64,000 bases of DNA from Odiellus spinosus (GCA_963920705.1 OY987227.1:28253935-28317934); one strand, 5' to 3'. Shown: positions 1-11,460, counted from the stretch's first letter. The notes: generated from the sequence alone by a model not told the origin. Numbers and translations: made by a program.

Positions 1-557
1 CGTATTTAGCATTGCCAAAGGCTGTAGTCAGTTACGCAATCTCGTTATCGGTGAACAGATTCGTAATTAACCCCGCTTTAATTTCTACGGCTCTTTTGTT
101 CTGTTAAATATTAACGTTCCCGTACACGTTTGTCGTACGCTATTACGCAATCTCTTTGTTTTCCTCGAATTTCATTTTAACTTTCGCCAAATGAAAGCTT
201 ATCTATAAAGCTGGCTTGTTATTTATAATTGAGTCATACAAGTACGTCACTTATAATATAGACGTCACCTGGAATTGAAAGCGCCTTACTTTCCCGACAT
301 TCCTTACACCTTAATGTTAATAGGCGAAACACATTTTACTATGAGTTGTACGAACGGAATTTTAGGCGGAAATGCCTGAAAACACGGAAAATGAATAAAG
401 GTACTTACAGTGACGTACGATGTGTTTTTTACCTCCTTTCGAGGAAGTATAGGACGCTTGCAAACACTGGATTATAGGAATCGGAAAAAAAAAACACACA
501 GGCTTAAAATTAACCGGTAAAATTTGCCACGAAAAGCGCGCAAAATCTTTCGTGTAA

Positions 558-892
558 GATTCAACACTTAATATTACTATCTTAATTGGCGCGTGTTTTT
601 GGCGGGAAAACTTGTCCGGGGATCTCTCTCGCGCGCGCTAAAACTCCCGGGGATTGAGAGGAAGGGGAGGGGTGATAAGAGGGAAAACTCGCGCGTGTTT
701 GGGCACGTCATCGTCTTTATTTTTGGCGGGAAAATGGCTTTAAAGCTACAGTTTAAAGGCGGATGCACACAGGACTATTGCCACGCGCTTCACGCTCGCG
801 CGCCAATGGTACTTCTATCAGCGCACGAGCGTGAAAATAGGTCTGTGTGCATCCGCCTTAAAAAGGCGGGAAATCAAAGTGGTTGAAATTGG
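558..892 (+). repeat. Direct repeat copy A carrying E2F consensus sites
   Basis: Matches 1542-1795 nearly base for base on both sides of an extra 104-bp insert (756-859). It contains perfect TTTGGCGGGAAA at 598-609 and 722-733, AAGGCGGGAAA near 863, and a TTGGCGCGAAA at the right end (about 888-898). A 97-codon ORF here is not conserved in copy B. Confidence 0.85.
756..859. mobile_element. 104-bp inverted-repeat insertion inside repeat copy A
   Basis: Perfect 17-bp arms AAGGCGGATGCACACAG (756-772) and its complement (843-859). Copy B at 1752-1763 lacks it, so copy B shows the near-empty site. Confidence 0.8.
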
Positions 893-1541
893 CGCGAAAC
901 TCAATTTTAAGACTAGTTTTGCAAAATACAGCAAGATTTAATGTGGAAAAAATAGGCGATTAATAATTTAATTTTAATTTAGAAAATTATATGAGTCTGA
1001 TGGGCTATTATGAGCAGATATTTACATGCCTCAACTACATTAAAAGATATGCCTCTTTGCCAAAAGCGTAAAAACTCAAAAAAGTGGCTTCAAAAACATC
1101 TTTGTACTGTAGTGGTCGGGAAAATTATAGTCTCCTGGTTTTTGAGCCACGGTGGAGACATATAGATCATATTGTGAAACCTTAGCTATGTTTGTCACGA
1201 ATAAATTAACTCTATTGTTTTAAAATATTACAATTTAAATCCCCTAGACATATTTTTAATAATTATTAAATAAATACCATAGAAAACATTATTTTTATTG
1301 CGCCCCATTTCAATATGGTAACTGTAGGAGCATTATACTTTTTTAGGTTTGTAATAGAGTAAAATGAAGCTTAGATTCAAATTCCTTACAGTTCTAAAAT
1401 CTGCACGTCACTCGAAGATTCATCATAGGTATTTTACCCACGAATTACGCGTTTGTTTATTCTCTTAGATAAAAGGCGAAATGTTCGAGGTGAAATCCGT
1501 AATAGATAACGGGTACACTAATTATCACGTGATAGTTTCAA
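893..1541. other. No gene seen
   Basis: AT-rich DNA between the two E2F-site repeat copies. 1-557 is likewise without supportable features. Confidence 0.6.
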
Positions 1542-1795
1542 GATTCAACCCGAAAACACTATCGTAATTGGCGCGCGCTTTTTTGGCGGGAAAACTTGTC
1601 CGGGGATCTCTCGTGCGCGCGCGCGCGCTAAAATTCCCGGGGATTGCGATAGAAGGGACTCGAGGTGGGGTGATAAGCTGGAAAAGTGGCGCGTGTTTTT
1701 TGTCTCGTCATCGTCTTTGTTTTTGGCGGGAAAATGATTTTAAAGAACGGTTTAAGCTATCTTAAAAAGGCGGGAAACCAAAGTGGTTGAAATTG
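1542..1795 (+). repeat. Direct repeat copy B carrying E2F consensus sites
   Basis: Second copy of the 558-892 repeat, without the insert. Perfect TTTGGCGGGAAA at 1582-1593 and 1722-1733, and AAGGCGGGAAAC at 1767-1778. A GCGCGC run at about 1615-1629 lies between. Confidence 0.85.
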
Positions 1796-2764
1796 GATTC
1801 ATGGAGATTCTGTATTCTAAGCACTTTTAGCCATCCACTGTACTACACCATATGAAGCAGGCATTGAAATACAATTATTAAATTATATTGATATAATAAA
1901 TTAGCACCATACCTTTTAAAATTTTAAACAATCACGTGGCATTACGCAATATAGCGCTATCTTTTTTTTATGGGAGGTGATTTCCTCGCGAATGACTGAT
2001 TTTATTTATATTTTCGAACGTAACGTCAATATTTTGCACCAATTTTCCAATATTTTCCCACGGCCCTGAATTAATCGCAAAGTTTAACCTATATAACGTA
2101 ATAATTATTATGTCAGATTGATAATAACGATAGTCTCCGTGTTACAAATACTACAACGGTCGGATTAATTAAGATTAAACGAATGATTAGAGACCCATTT
2201 CCTATAACCTCGTGATCTTCAATCTTATACGTTCTGAAGAGAATATTGCGTAATTAATTTTTATAATTGTTTATCATCCGCAAAATTGGGAGTTTTTGGA
2301 CCTAAAGTGAGCCTGTCACGGAATTTTTTTCTAGTTCACTTTTTTTGCGTATCAATTCGCTCCTTTGAATAACATTAGCGACGTAATATCGTTACGTAGA
2401 ATAGTTTAGTTAATCTCAAATTAACTAAAATAATTGTATTGCCTTCGGGGGAAATAAAGGTGACAACTTCACTTTAATGATTTTTCCAAAATGATATTCA
2501 ACAAATTCAAATTAATTTTCACGAGAAATTAGTAACAGGGCATCTTTATTAATTAGAGACGTTCGCATTGCTGACTTATAAAAACCTATTCTCCCAAAAG
2601 CGTCGATATAAGTTTCAAAAATGTCTTATTTTGTTTTTATCAAGAAACGAATTATAATTTCTACTAGAATGAAAATTCATTGACGTCACCAGCATTCCCG
2701 CGTTTTCTTTCTAGAGATTTAAAAACAGGATGTCTCTATAGTCAATTTAGCAGCGAGCTTGTAT
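1796..2764. other. No gene seen
   Basis: AT-rich, stop-rich in all frames; no repeat recognised. Confidence 0.6.
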
Positions 2765-2926
2765 GCCCAACTAAAGTACAATCCGGATAGATAAAATTAA
2801 CGAAAAGCTAGGCCAGCCTTTATTTCTATTATTCCTTTATCTAGAGATAAAGGGAGACTAGCTTCGCGTTCGCTGCATACTCGAAATTTGACTGGCAAAA
2901 TCCATCCGGATTGTACTTTGTTGGGC
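2765..2926. mobile_element. MITE-like element, 162 bp
   Basis: Terminal inverted repeats GCCCAACTAAAGTACAATCC and the complement ending TTGTACTTTGTTGGGC, with about 23 bp of near-identity. The interior is non-coding; an ORF at 2797-2991 is incidental. Confidence 0.8.
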
Positions 2927-3084
2927 ACAATCTTAGTCTCGTAGTCCATATCCTGGGTCATTTTCGGGTTTAAGGATTCGGACCCCGGCAAGTCACCGTT
3001 TCGTTATGCAGGAACTTGGAAAAAGCTTTAAAGGGACCTGGTTTAAATTTTAATAACGCGATACTTAGGAGAAGATGTTGCCCC

Positions 3085-3195
3085 CTTCATTTTTTCCAAA
3101 AAATAAAAAAATAAAAATAAAATAAAATTAAAATATTTTTTAAATAATTTTAAAAGTATTTTTTTTATTTATTTTTTATTTTATTTTTTTGTTTA
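3085..3195. repeat. A/T low-complexity tract
   Basis: Runs of AAAATAAA turning into TTTTTATTT, weakly self-complementary. Other homopolymer runs: A at 7384-7402, 7600-7618, 18170-18187 and 28619-28639; T at 34030-34045 and 39114-39131; (ATA)n at 54130-54155. Confidence 0.8.
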
Positions 3196-3215
3196 TCTTG
3201 GTTGAAAACGGGCCT

Positions 3216-3711
3216 TAAAGGCTTAGGATTTCTTCCGCCTGTCACCTATCTATTTCCCTGTAGGTGGTCTCACCTTCCTAGCTTCCCCTTGGATAGCGAG
3301 GCGAAAGAAAGCCTGGAGAGTGAGTTTGTATCCAGAGTGGCAGGTAGAAGCAGAAGCCGATGAAACCCTCCTTTGAAGTCTATTACTCCCGGGTCTTGTC
3401 TACCCCTCTCTGTATGGGTTAGTTTCAAAAAGCGCGATTCGTACGCCTCCTAACGGTAGATATTTTCGGAACGGCAGTTCGTCGAGCGAATATCTCTAGC
3501 AACCTCGGAGTTCGTCAAAAAAACGTCGTCGTTTGTGGAGAGAGAGAATTTCCAATTTTCCGTAGACAGGGGGGTATGAAGTAGGACCCCTCCGATCTCG
3601 TAAAATTGTGAATTTTACCCATACAGAGAGGAGCGCTATATTGAACATTAGAGTAGTAGACTTCAAAGGAGGGTTTCATCGGCTTCTGGTAGAAGTAATC
3701 CTAGGCCTTTT
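3216..3711. mobile_element. 152-bp MITE split by a later insertion
   Basis: Outer arms TAAAGGCTTAGGATTTCTTC and the complement ending CCTAGGCCTTTTA match the intact element at 8278-8429. Removing the 338-bp inner element and one 7-bp target copy leaves 151 bp, close to the intact 152 bp. So this is a nested insertion. Confidence 0.85.
3351..3688 (+). mobile_element. MITE family M1, copy 1 (338 bp, 7-bp TSD)
   Basis: Ends CAGAAGCCGATGAAACCCTC and its complement, with inverted similarity reaching about 60 bp inward (CCTCTCTGTATGGGT against ACCCATACAGAGAGG). Flanked by a perfect 7-bp duplication GTAGAAG (3344-3350 and 3689-3695). Inserted into another MITE. Confidence 0.9.
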
Positions 3712-5090
3712 AGAAGTTAAAATAAAGAAATTTCCACGCCTAAAAACATGAGCTATTAAAACCTTTATCCATATATGATATTAAGACTTCATTTTTGGCA
3801 CATAATTGAGCAAACGGTGATTGTAATTCGGTGGTGAATTATTCATTTGGAATTTCTTTAGTCCCCCCGGGCCATATTGCGCAAGTTGGTATAAATATTT
3901 GAAAAAAAAAAAGGGGTAATTATATGTTGCTAGATTTGTATTACTTCTTTATGTTGAAATTAGTCGAATTATTTTTAGGGTGTTATCAAAGTTGCCAAAT
4001 TTTAATCAGATTATTATAATCCTTTACATTTTGTTTGACAAATAGTCAGATTACATTGGTTTACTTTCGATAGTTATATAGTAATGTATGTATGACGTAA
4101 AATTGACGTCATTTTACTATAAATTCGTGATTCAACCTAATTGTTTGAAATCGAAATATAAAAGGGTTTACAGCGAAGGTGCTGAATGGTGGCTACATCT
4201 GTCTTTCTAAGGTATGCTTATTATCAGCACCGTAATAAATTTACAATTAAGATTAATTAAGTTAGGATTTTAGGACTTGAATTTGGCTGTGAATTGTTGG
4301 TTTTAAGAATAGGGGCAAAAGCCGAAAAACGAACGACTTCCTGTCAATTTGAATAACTTCCGATTTGCTCGAAATTTTAGCTAATCATTAGTAAGATAAT
4401 TTTAAGGCATCCCCCGCACCCCCTTAGGGTAGAGTAGCTACTATATTGTCTACAGTGTCGGCGTCGTGCAAGAAGACGAACATCGTTATCAATTTGAAAT
4501 ATTTTAATATATATTATATTGGCTTACTAAAAAAGCAATTAGTCGCGTATGATTAAGTTACAAATAACGCTTAAATTATGTTAATTACATAAATTAATTT
4601 AAATAAATAAATAAATTAAAAAAAAATCCACTTTGGCCCCGATTGGATACGAACCAAGATTATAATTTATGACTTTATGGTGAACGCGGCCACAAAAGCA
4701 AACAAACTAATTTTTAACCATAGTTAAAACATTAATATTTATTTTAAACCAATATTTAATCCAAATATTACACCAGGGTCCGAAATTTATAGTTTATTAT
4801 TAGCATATTTAGGCTATATCCCAAAAGCGCGCAGTATGCTCCCGTAGTAGTAAAGTACTAAATATACTTAATGGGTCCGGTACAAGATAATAAAAAAAGA
4901 TAACCCAACACAGTTAAGAGAGATAAGCCTAACGCCAGCGCGGTTTAATTTAAATTTTATCGCGTCGAAAAACCAATAAAAAGAGATTTTGGACATTGTT
5001 AAAACGCCACCCTACAATACGGTGACGTCATATTTGTTGGAATAATAATAAAAGAAGAAGACGAATAAGAATAGTCCAATCAAATCTCGC
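3712..5090. other. No gene seen apart from repeat D1
   Basis: Only the D1 fragment at 4405-4481 is recognised. A (GCGC) run lies at 5099-5113. Confidence 0.55.
4405..4481 (+). repeat. Dispersed repeat D1, copy 1
   Basis: Shares GTAGCTACTATATT and GGCGTCGTGCAAGA.GACGAA with 32331-32404. Confidence 0.6.
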
Positions 5091-5304
5091 TTCCGTCTCG
5101 CGCGCGCGCGCGCTCTCTTCTATTTTTTTCCCGCCATAAAAATCTCCCGCCAAAAATCGCTCTCGATATAAACGGGATAATCCTCGACAGTTTATCTTGT
5201 TAGTAAGTACGAGCGTAAACCGCGGAGACGGTTTTGAGTTCGGCGTTATTCCGTACTTAGTTTGTCGTTGAGGTTTGCCCGATACGACTTTAGGAAAACA
5301 TTAG

Positions 5305-5505
5305 GGAAACGGTTTGGACGATCTTCGGAAGCCGCCAGAAGAGCTCGTTGGCGCCATCTATTCGTTATTGCGGTCAACTAAAAATAAAAAGTCACCCTTG
5401 TTGAGGGAGGATTACGCTTACTATCGAAGGTTCTGGGCCATAAAGCCAAACTTTTTCGGGAAGCTATTGGATTGGCCACGTGGTTCATGGGTGAATTGGC
5501 TTTAA
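5305..5505 (+). other. Unassigned open frame downstream of a TATA-like sequence
   Basis: 67 codons from an acceptor-like CATTAG to TAA, including PPEELVGAIYSLLRSTKNKK and YAYYRRFWAIKPNFFGKLL. A TATAAA at 5167-5172 and inverted E2F-like sites TTTCCCGCCA (5127) and TCCCGCCAAAAA (5144) precede it. It might be the start of a gene or a mobile-element remnant. Not recognised. Confidence 0.22.
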
Positions 5506-5946
5506 TATTTAATCCAACGCACCCCCCCTTAGACATTTTTTTCACTCGCGTATAAAATGTTAATTCTTTATTTTTATGGCTCCGGATGTAAAGCGAACGG
5601 AGTTACGAACTAATGGCGGCTCTCCGCCTTTCGTAGTACTTCCAACCAATGGGTAAATAACGTAGTTTGCCCCTAAACCTTGGTTCAAAATCAAATTTAC
5701 GACATTATAGCTTTATTTTTAAGATTTTTAAAATTTTTGTTTTATTGTTTGGAAGTTATTGTATATTTGGAACGTGTTACGTCATATTTATACCCTAAGG
5801 GGGAAGTGAATTATACGGGTGCTTGTGAAATTACTCTACCGTGATTCTTTTTTTCGAAGATAGCTTGTTAAAATAACCGAAAATGATAAAGATTTATGTA
5901 TTTTGGAATAGCTAAATTTAAAGATACCATGGAATAGATATAGGCT

Positions 5947-5961
5947 GCATTCTCCCTTTAA
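5947..5961. mobile_element. Solitary M4 terminus
   Basis: GCATTCTCCCT followed by TTAA (5958-5961), the right end of an M4 element with no body attached. A solitary left end, TTAA then AGGGAGAATG, occurs at 42515-42528. Confidence 0.6.
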
Positions 5962-6163
5962 GGATTAGCTTAATTCGCGTTCTATATTTAATTTTTTGAG
6001 AAATAATCGTAACCTGTCATTATGTAATCCATCAATCATAGACAGATCGTCGTAACTAAACGACCATTTTTATTAGACACCCGCGATTTGTTAGAGAAAT
6101 ATTTGAATTCAATCCTCGCTATATATTGGTGATTATAACTCCATTATTCAAATATATATTTAA

Positions 6164-6598
6164 AGGGAGAATGCAACCTAACAACAAGTGATTTTTTTTA
6201 TCGATTCCTTATTGTTTAAATATGCCTAATCCACTACTGAAAATATTTACAAACAAATATTAAACTAGAAATAAATTTAAAACTTACCCTGAAAATAGGC
6301 TTAGTGGGATTCATGGAAGTCCTGTTTTCCTCGCGTGTAAGGTCTAGCGACCAATCGCGCGCGACGTAAGTCTCGCGGAGATCTCGCGCGAACGACGGGC
6401 CTTCGCTCATTGGTCGCTAGACCTTACACGGACGCGATTCAGGATCTCCATCAATCCCGCTAAGCCTATTTTCAGGGTAAGTTCTAAATTTATTTCTAGT
6501 TTAATATTTGTATTGTAAACTTTTTATCGATGGATTAGGCCTATTTAAACTGTAAGGAATCGATAAAAAATCACTTGTAATTAGGTTGCATTCTCCCT
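6164..6598. mobile_element. MITE family M4, copy 1 (TTAA target, 435 bp)
   Basis: AGGGAGAATGCAACCTA ends flanked by TTAA on both sides (6160-6163, 6599-6602). The two halves are inverted copies almost throughout: TTTTTTATCGATTCCTTA, ATAGGCTTAGTGGGATTCAT and GGTCTAGCGACCAAT recur in complement, so the whole element can fold as one long hairpin. Confidence 0.9.
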
Positions 6599-6814
6599 TT
6601 AATGGATTTCATGGTAACTAAGGCAACCAATGATCGCGTTCTATAATGATAATCGTAATAAGAGAGACCGCCCTATATACTCTATATAGGTCATTTGCGT
6701 AAAATGCAGGTGTTGCGATGACTCGATTATGTCCCTCCTTATCCATGCCCCGTATTTTTGGGTCTGAATGGGTCCTTATGATACCCGTTATATCATTTAA
6801 ATAAATAATTTTAT

Positions 6815-6970
6815 TACGTAAAAGGGAACCTGAAGGTAAAATCGAAAACCATATTTTGTTGATAAAACATTAACAACTTTAGGCCTCTTCAAATCTGAAT
6901 TACTTACTACAAAATTAAGTTAGCGTTTTACACCTCCCGCGACTTATCGTCCGCCATCTTATTTCACTCT
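6815..6970 (+). repeat. Dispersed repeat D4, copy 1
   Basis: GGGAACCTGAAGGTAAAATC, GTTGATAAAAC and CTACAAAATTAAG align with 61303-61440. Confidence 0.5.
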
Positions 6971-6979
6971 GACTAAAAT

Positions 6980-7275
6980 GATTACGTAATTGCTCTGTAA
7001 TGTTTTTTAAAAAGCGTAATTAGGTGTAATCATCGTATTGATTGCGTAATTACTGTATATAACACCGTAATCGATATTCGCTCCGTAATCATCGTAGTCA
7101 TTTTGTAATATCGGTAATCTCTACCTAATCGCTGTAGTCGGACCGTAATCACCATAATCATGACGTAATTTCAACGTAATCGCTGTAGTCGAATTGTAAT
7201 CGTTATAATAGCCGTAGCCACTAAGTATTAACAGTAATCGGCATGGCTACGTAATCGCCATGGTCACTGTGATGT
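6980..7275. repeat. Degenerate GTAATC-rich tract
   Basis: Many loosely spaced copies of CGTAATCGCTGTAGTCG-like 17-24 bp units. Similar GATTAC/GTAATC clusters occur at 8470-8770, 9945-9990, 14800-14840 and 1-60. Confidence 0.55.
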
Positions 7276-7896
7276 TATTTTGAGCGGTTTCATTCGCAAT
7301 TTTTATATTACAATAGGTTTTTTTAAAAATAACGAAACCTAACCCTTTAAAGTGTGAAACAGAAAATAATTCATTTTTTATTAAAAAAAAAAAAAAAAAA
7401 AATGACCTTTGACCTGAAACGCGAATGATAGTGAATGTTTGAAATTGAACTTAAGTCTATTTTTTCTTCCAAGACAACGTTTTTATCGTTTGAACCACAA
7501 TTCCTTCAAACTTTCTAAATTTATAAGCCCAGCTCAGTACGGAAGTGAAATTTTATTCGTATATTAAAGAGAGGCTGACATCATTTTTATTTTTTCAAAA
7601 AAAAAAAAAAAAAAAAAAGAATTATTTGTGAATACGAAGGGCTCTGGGGAACTCAAACTTACGGGTGAACATGTGAAGAATTAATAGGCTTATGTATATA
7701 TATTCTGAATCGTTTTTTAACCATCTTTCCGAAAAATCCTCGCTGGTCTCACTTTAAAAGAAGATAATCTCCATATTTTAGAATTCTGGTTCTTTATTGT
7801 TAATAGCTCGAGTATGTGCCGGCGAATTTCTTAAAGGAATTTTTTTTTACTCTTATTGGCGGTGGCCGCGTTGAACCCCTTTATTATCGGGAATAG

Positions 7897-8102
7897 GCAT
7901 CGTTTTGGGACTCGGTTGGCGCTTAAAAGTAGGTCATAAACCGCGGATTACAATAAAGGAGGGGGATTCTCGTAACCGTCCGCCCGCCCACGAACCCCAG
8001 GTGATACGGAATTCTTTCTGGCGCCAAAATCGTAAATATCGCGTGCCATCGCCGGAACGTGCTCGCTTTTCCATCGATGAGCTTATTGCCAACGAGGCTT
8101 AG
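7897..8102 (+). other. Unassigned open frame ending in an eh1-like FSIDELI
   Basis: Open from an acceptor-like GAATAG to TAG, about 68 codons, GC-richer than its surroundings. Translation includes RITIKEGDSRNRPPAHEP and ends RARFSIDELIANEA. FSIDELI resembles an eh1 Groucho-interaction motif. No homeodomain or other domain is seen nearby, and no other exon could be joined. It may be a gene relic. Confidence 0.22.
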
Positions 8103-8277
8103 CGAAATTCTAAACCCTTTCGATTTTACACGCTCACTAAAAAAGTACCAGTTAGAAGAAATTATCGCGGTTTGAAATTTAGGAGTGGTCTGGGAAATTC
8201 GTGAAATTTAAATCCGGGTTGGTAATGGCCGTCATATAAAATTATTTAATAACTATTATCCTATATGATTAAAATGG

Positions 8278-8429
8278 TAAAGGCCTAGGATTACTTCTGC
8301 CTGTCAGCCTGGAAACAAACTCACCCTCAAGGCTTTCTCTTGCCTCGCTACCCAAAGGGGAAGCTCAGAAGGTGAGCCCACTTCCAGTGAAACAGGCAGG
8401 TGACAGGCGGAAGAAATCCTAGGCCTTTA
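8278..8429. mobile_element. MITE, 152 bp, intact copy of the 3216-3711 family
   Basis: Ends TAAAGGCCTAGGATTACTTC and its complement GAAGAAATCCTAGGCCTTTA. The inner halves are also inverted-similar (GCCTGTCA and TGACAGGC). Non-coding. Confidence 0.85.
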
Positions 8430-9029
8430 AGTAAGCTTACGTCACGTTACCCTCTTACTGGAGAAGTGTTCCATAAGTGCTGGGCGGATACGATTACTTG
8501 GACAAGTTCGATTACTGATTACAATCGCTGCGGGTAGAGTAATTGATTATTGATTACATTCAACGATTACCGATTACAATTACTCGCTAAAGTAATCGAT
8601 TACCGATACCATTCAACGATTACTAAAATGGAAAAAGTAAAGGTTATACGGAGAAAGGTTACGCGAAAAGTAGAGTAATCATTGAAATTAATTGTACATG
8701 GACTTTGTGGATCAATTACAGGATCTTGGCGATTACTTTTAAAAGTAATTGAATGACAGTGGCGGCGCCTGGATTTTTTACACGCTGATAATCTTTTAGA
8801 GGCCCCCCCATTTTGTCCTAGCTGAAATTTTGCTGTGGAAAGTAATTAGAAGCAAATTTTGAGAGGGTTTCTTTAGTGTTCGGTATGCCTCACTGAATTG
8901 CATTTGCAAATGAAAATTTTTAGGAGATACTCTGAAATAAATTATTGACAAAAGAACTGTCGCGCATTTGCGAAATGATTGTTGGTAGCATCTATTTGCA
9001 TCGTTTTATAGGTTAAATTAAAGTTAAGA

Positions 9030-9830
9030 CATTAATTTGTTTAAATATTTCTTAGGTAAACGAACGATGAAATAATGCTAATTCATCCAGCATCGAAATG
9101 GAAGGACCCTCGAGTGGCCGACGCCGATGGAGCGAAAAAGACCATTCGCTTAAAAGCATTCAACCCCTACACTGATCTGACAGTAGGGCAAAGGCTACCA
9201 ATGAACTCCACTCGCCTTCCTAGGAACAAGTTGAACAATGAGTGTGTTGATTGGCGTTCGTGAAATTTTCGCGTTCTGCGCGTGAACTCTGTTTTCCAAA
9301 TCGCGTGAAGTATGAAGTGAAATTTTCGCGTTCTGCGCGTGAACTCTGTTTTCCAAATCGCGTGAAGTATGAAGTGAAATTTTCGCGTTTTGCGCGTGAA
9401 GTGTGAAATTTTTTCGTTCTGCGCGTGAACTGTTTTCCAAATCGCGTGAAGTATGAAGTGAAATTTTCGCGTTCTGCGCGTGAACTGTTTTGCGAATCGC
9501 GTGAAGTGTGAACTTTCGGGATCTACGCGTTGTTTTGGATATTATAAACTGAAACAGCATTCATCCTAAGGACCTTCAAAAACTGGTAAGTTACGATATT
9601 GGAATTTGATATTTCAATACGCACGGTTGAGAATTGAGGGGCTTAATTTGAAGTAATTTGTGGGCTTCCTTCTACTTAATTATTTCGCGCAAATTTGTCT
9701 ACTTTTAATTAATGCGAAGATTTATTATTACCAGTGAGGTTATTTTTATTTGAATCTAAACTTTTTTCTATTCTAATATCCCAAATGCGATACTTAATTA
9801 CAACCAGACTTTTGGCGAGTTTGACAACTG
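9030..9830 (+). repeat. Exon-like module, copy A
   Basis: Shares with the copies at 24640 and 33620 an acceptor-like AAATATTTCTTAG, then GTAAACGAACGATGAAATAA, and at the far end GGATATTATAAA, AGACCTTCAAA-like sequence and a GTAAGT donor (9586). Similarity to copy B goes on about 240 bp past the donor. Unit is enlarged here by a 57-bp tandem array. A 62-codon ORF (9075-9263) is not conserved in the other copies. Confidence 0.7.
9245..9520 (+). repeat. 57-bp minisatellite, about 4.5 copies, inside module A
   Basis: Unit GTGAAATTTTCGCGTTCTGC then GCGTGAACTCTGTTTTCCAA then ATCGCGTGAAGTATGAA, with truncated units. It creates a repetitive minus-strand ORF (HAQNAKISLHTSRDLEN) that is not taken as a gene. 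Confidence 0.85.
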
Positions 9831-11248
9831 GCACCAGATATTTTTCACAAGTAGGCTGACTTTCCCGAAGAGGCTGACCTCTCCCTGTAATCGGAGTACT
9901 CTCCCGTAGCTTTGACTGTATAGTAACTGACTACGCGTTAAATACTATCAAAGGCTGTAATCATTTTCGTAATCGCGTAATCGGAATTAAGGGAAGTGGT
10001 TAGTACCTCGCACTATCCGAGTTTCGCATCCAAGGTCCAATAGGGGTTGGTTTTCCCTTCTGGTTTGGGTCCTTAAATCCAGGTTCTATTTCTCCTTCTC
10101 ACACGAATCCCTCCCTCCAAGCTGGTCTCTCTACTTCCGAGATTAATTTATCCAAGAATATGGTTCCTCAGTTCTCCCGCAGTTCTCACCTCGACGGAAT
10201 CCATTTCTTCTATCATTTTAGATCATTATTATCAGATTCTCCGAGTATTTTTGTAATTTCTATTAAATTTATATGAAAGTTAATATTATCTTTCTATAAT
10301 TTCTATTATATATTTTGAAATAATTTATTAAAATTAACCTTTTCCGTTTTCCTAAGGTCCTATTGCACGGGCAATAAATACAGTGAAAGATTCGCTGTCA
10401 CCCACGCGCGTCTCACTATTGACATTAGATAAATAAACGACATTTGGAAGTTGGGTAGAGAAGAGGGTGGGGACTTATGAAGCTATCAGGATAGCTAGGG
10501 AAGGAATTGGTTGGGGTGAACCAGAAAGAGCAAAGCGGCGTAATAGTGGAAATGACTTGGACGCACGCGTTCGCGTTTTTCTGGAGGGATGCGGGGGCTG
10601 GATAAAAATGAGTGGGCGCGGAGAAGAGACGGCAGCCAGGGCAGATAAAAACGCAATCGTAAAGACCCAAAGGGGAATAATAATCAGGCAGAAGGAAACG
10701 CGAACGCTCTTCGCTTTCTCTCCTTTGATTTAGTGTTATGACTTACGAGGCCTATCCCTCCATAACGCGGTTCCGTATAACGATATAAGGTGGCGAGGAA
10801 TACGATTCCGAATGTTTCCTGGCCCGACGTTAAAATAATAGGTCAAAGAGCGTCACGAGCCCAATTATTTACGGAAATTCGGATTAAATCGTCTATACCA
10901 AATTATAGATACGACCAGCTGAAAGAAATGTCACGAATATATATTTTTTTGAGGAAATAATTTAAATAAAATTAACAGATATTTGTTTGTAATATTACGT
11001 AACGTAAGAAAGCGAACTATTCGGTATATTGGGCCGCGTTTACGCTATATACTTCAAAGCGGTTTGATCCTGTTTTCCGGGTCTTTGGGGAATGGGTCCC
11101 CAGACGCTGGGTGCCAATCCGTTTTGAACTTTTCCTCTGGGTAATAAACAATCACTTCAATTTTGAACCAAAAGAGGCTCACAGTTTATACAAACATTTT
11201 TTTGTAAATGATATAATGAGAATAGTTTAGCGGATGCTGCCTTAAAAT
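9831..11248. other. No supportable gene
   Basis: Overlapping ORFs on opposite strands at 10425-10733 are the longest frames. Neither has recognisable motifs or an ATG-started exon with good splice sites. Confidence 0.5.
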
Positions 11249-11460
11249 ACTCGCGAGTAGTAGGCTTAATTATTCACGAGTACTCGAGAGTAGTAGGCTT
11301 AATTATTCACGAGTACTCGAGAGTAGTAGGCTTAATTATTCACGAGTACTCGAGAGTAGTAGGCTTAATTATTCACGAGTACTCGAGAGTAGTAGGCTTA
11401 ATTATTCACGAGTACTCGAGAGTAGTAGGCTTAATTATTCACGAGTACTCGAGAGTAGAG
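11249..11460 (+). repeat. 33-bp minisatellite, about 6.4 copies
   Basis: Unit GAGTAGTAGGCTTAATTATT then CACGAGTACTCGA, nearly identical between copies. The unit contains the palindrome CGAGTACTCG. Confidence 0.9.

Noticed and set aside
4560-4630. tRNA or small RNA candidate in AT-rich DNA near 4.6 kb
   Set aside because: No A/B box or foldable cloverleaf on inspection.
9195-9560. 121-codon minus-strand ORF
   Set aside because: Made by the 57-bp minisatellite in module A; not conserved in copies B and C.
10425-10733. Overlapping ORFs on opposite strands (81 and 88 codons)
   Set aside because: No motif, weak starts, mutual overlap; probably chance in a less AT-rich patch.
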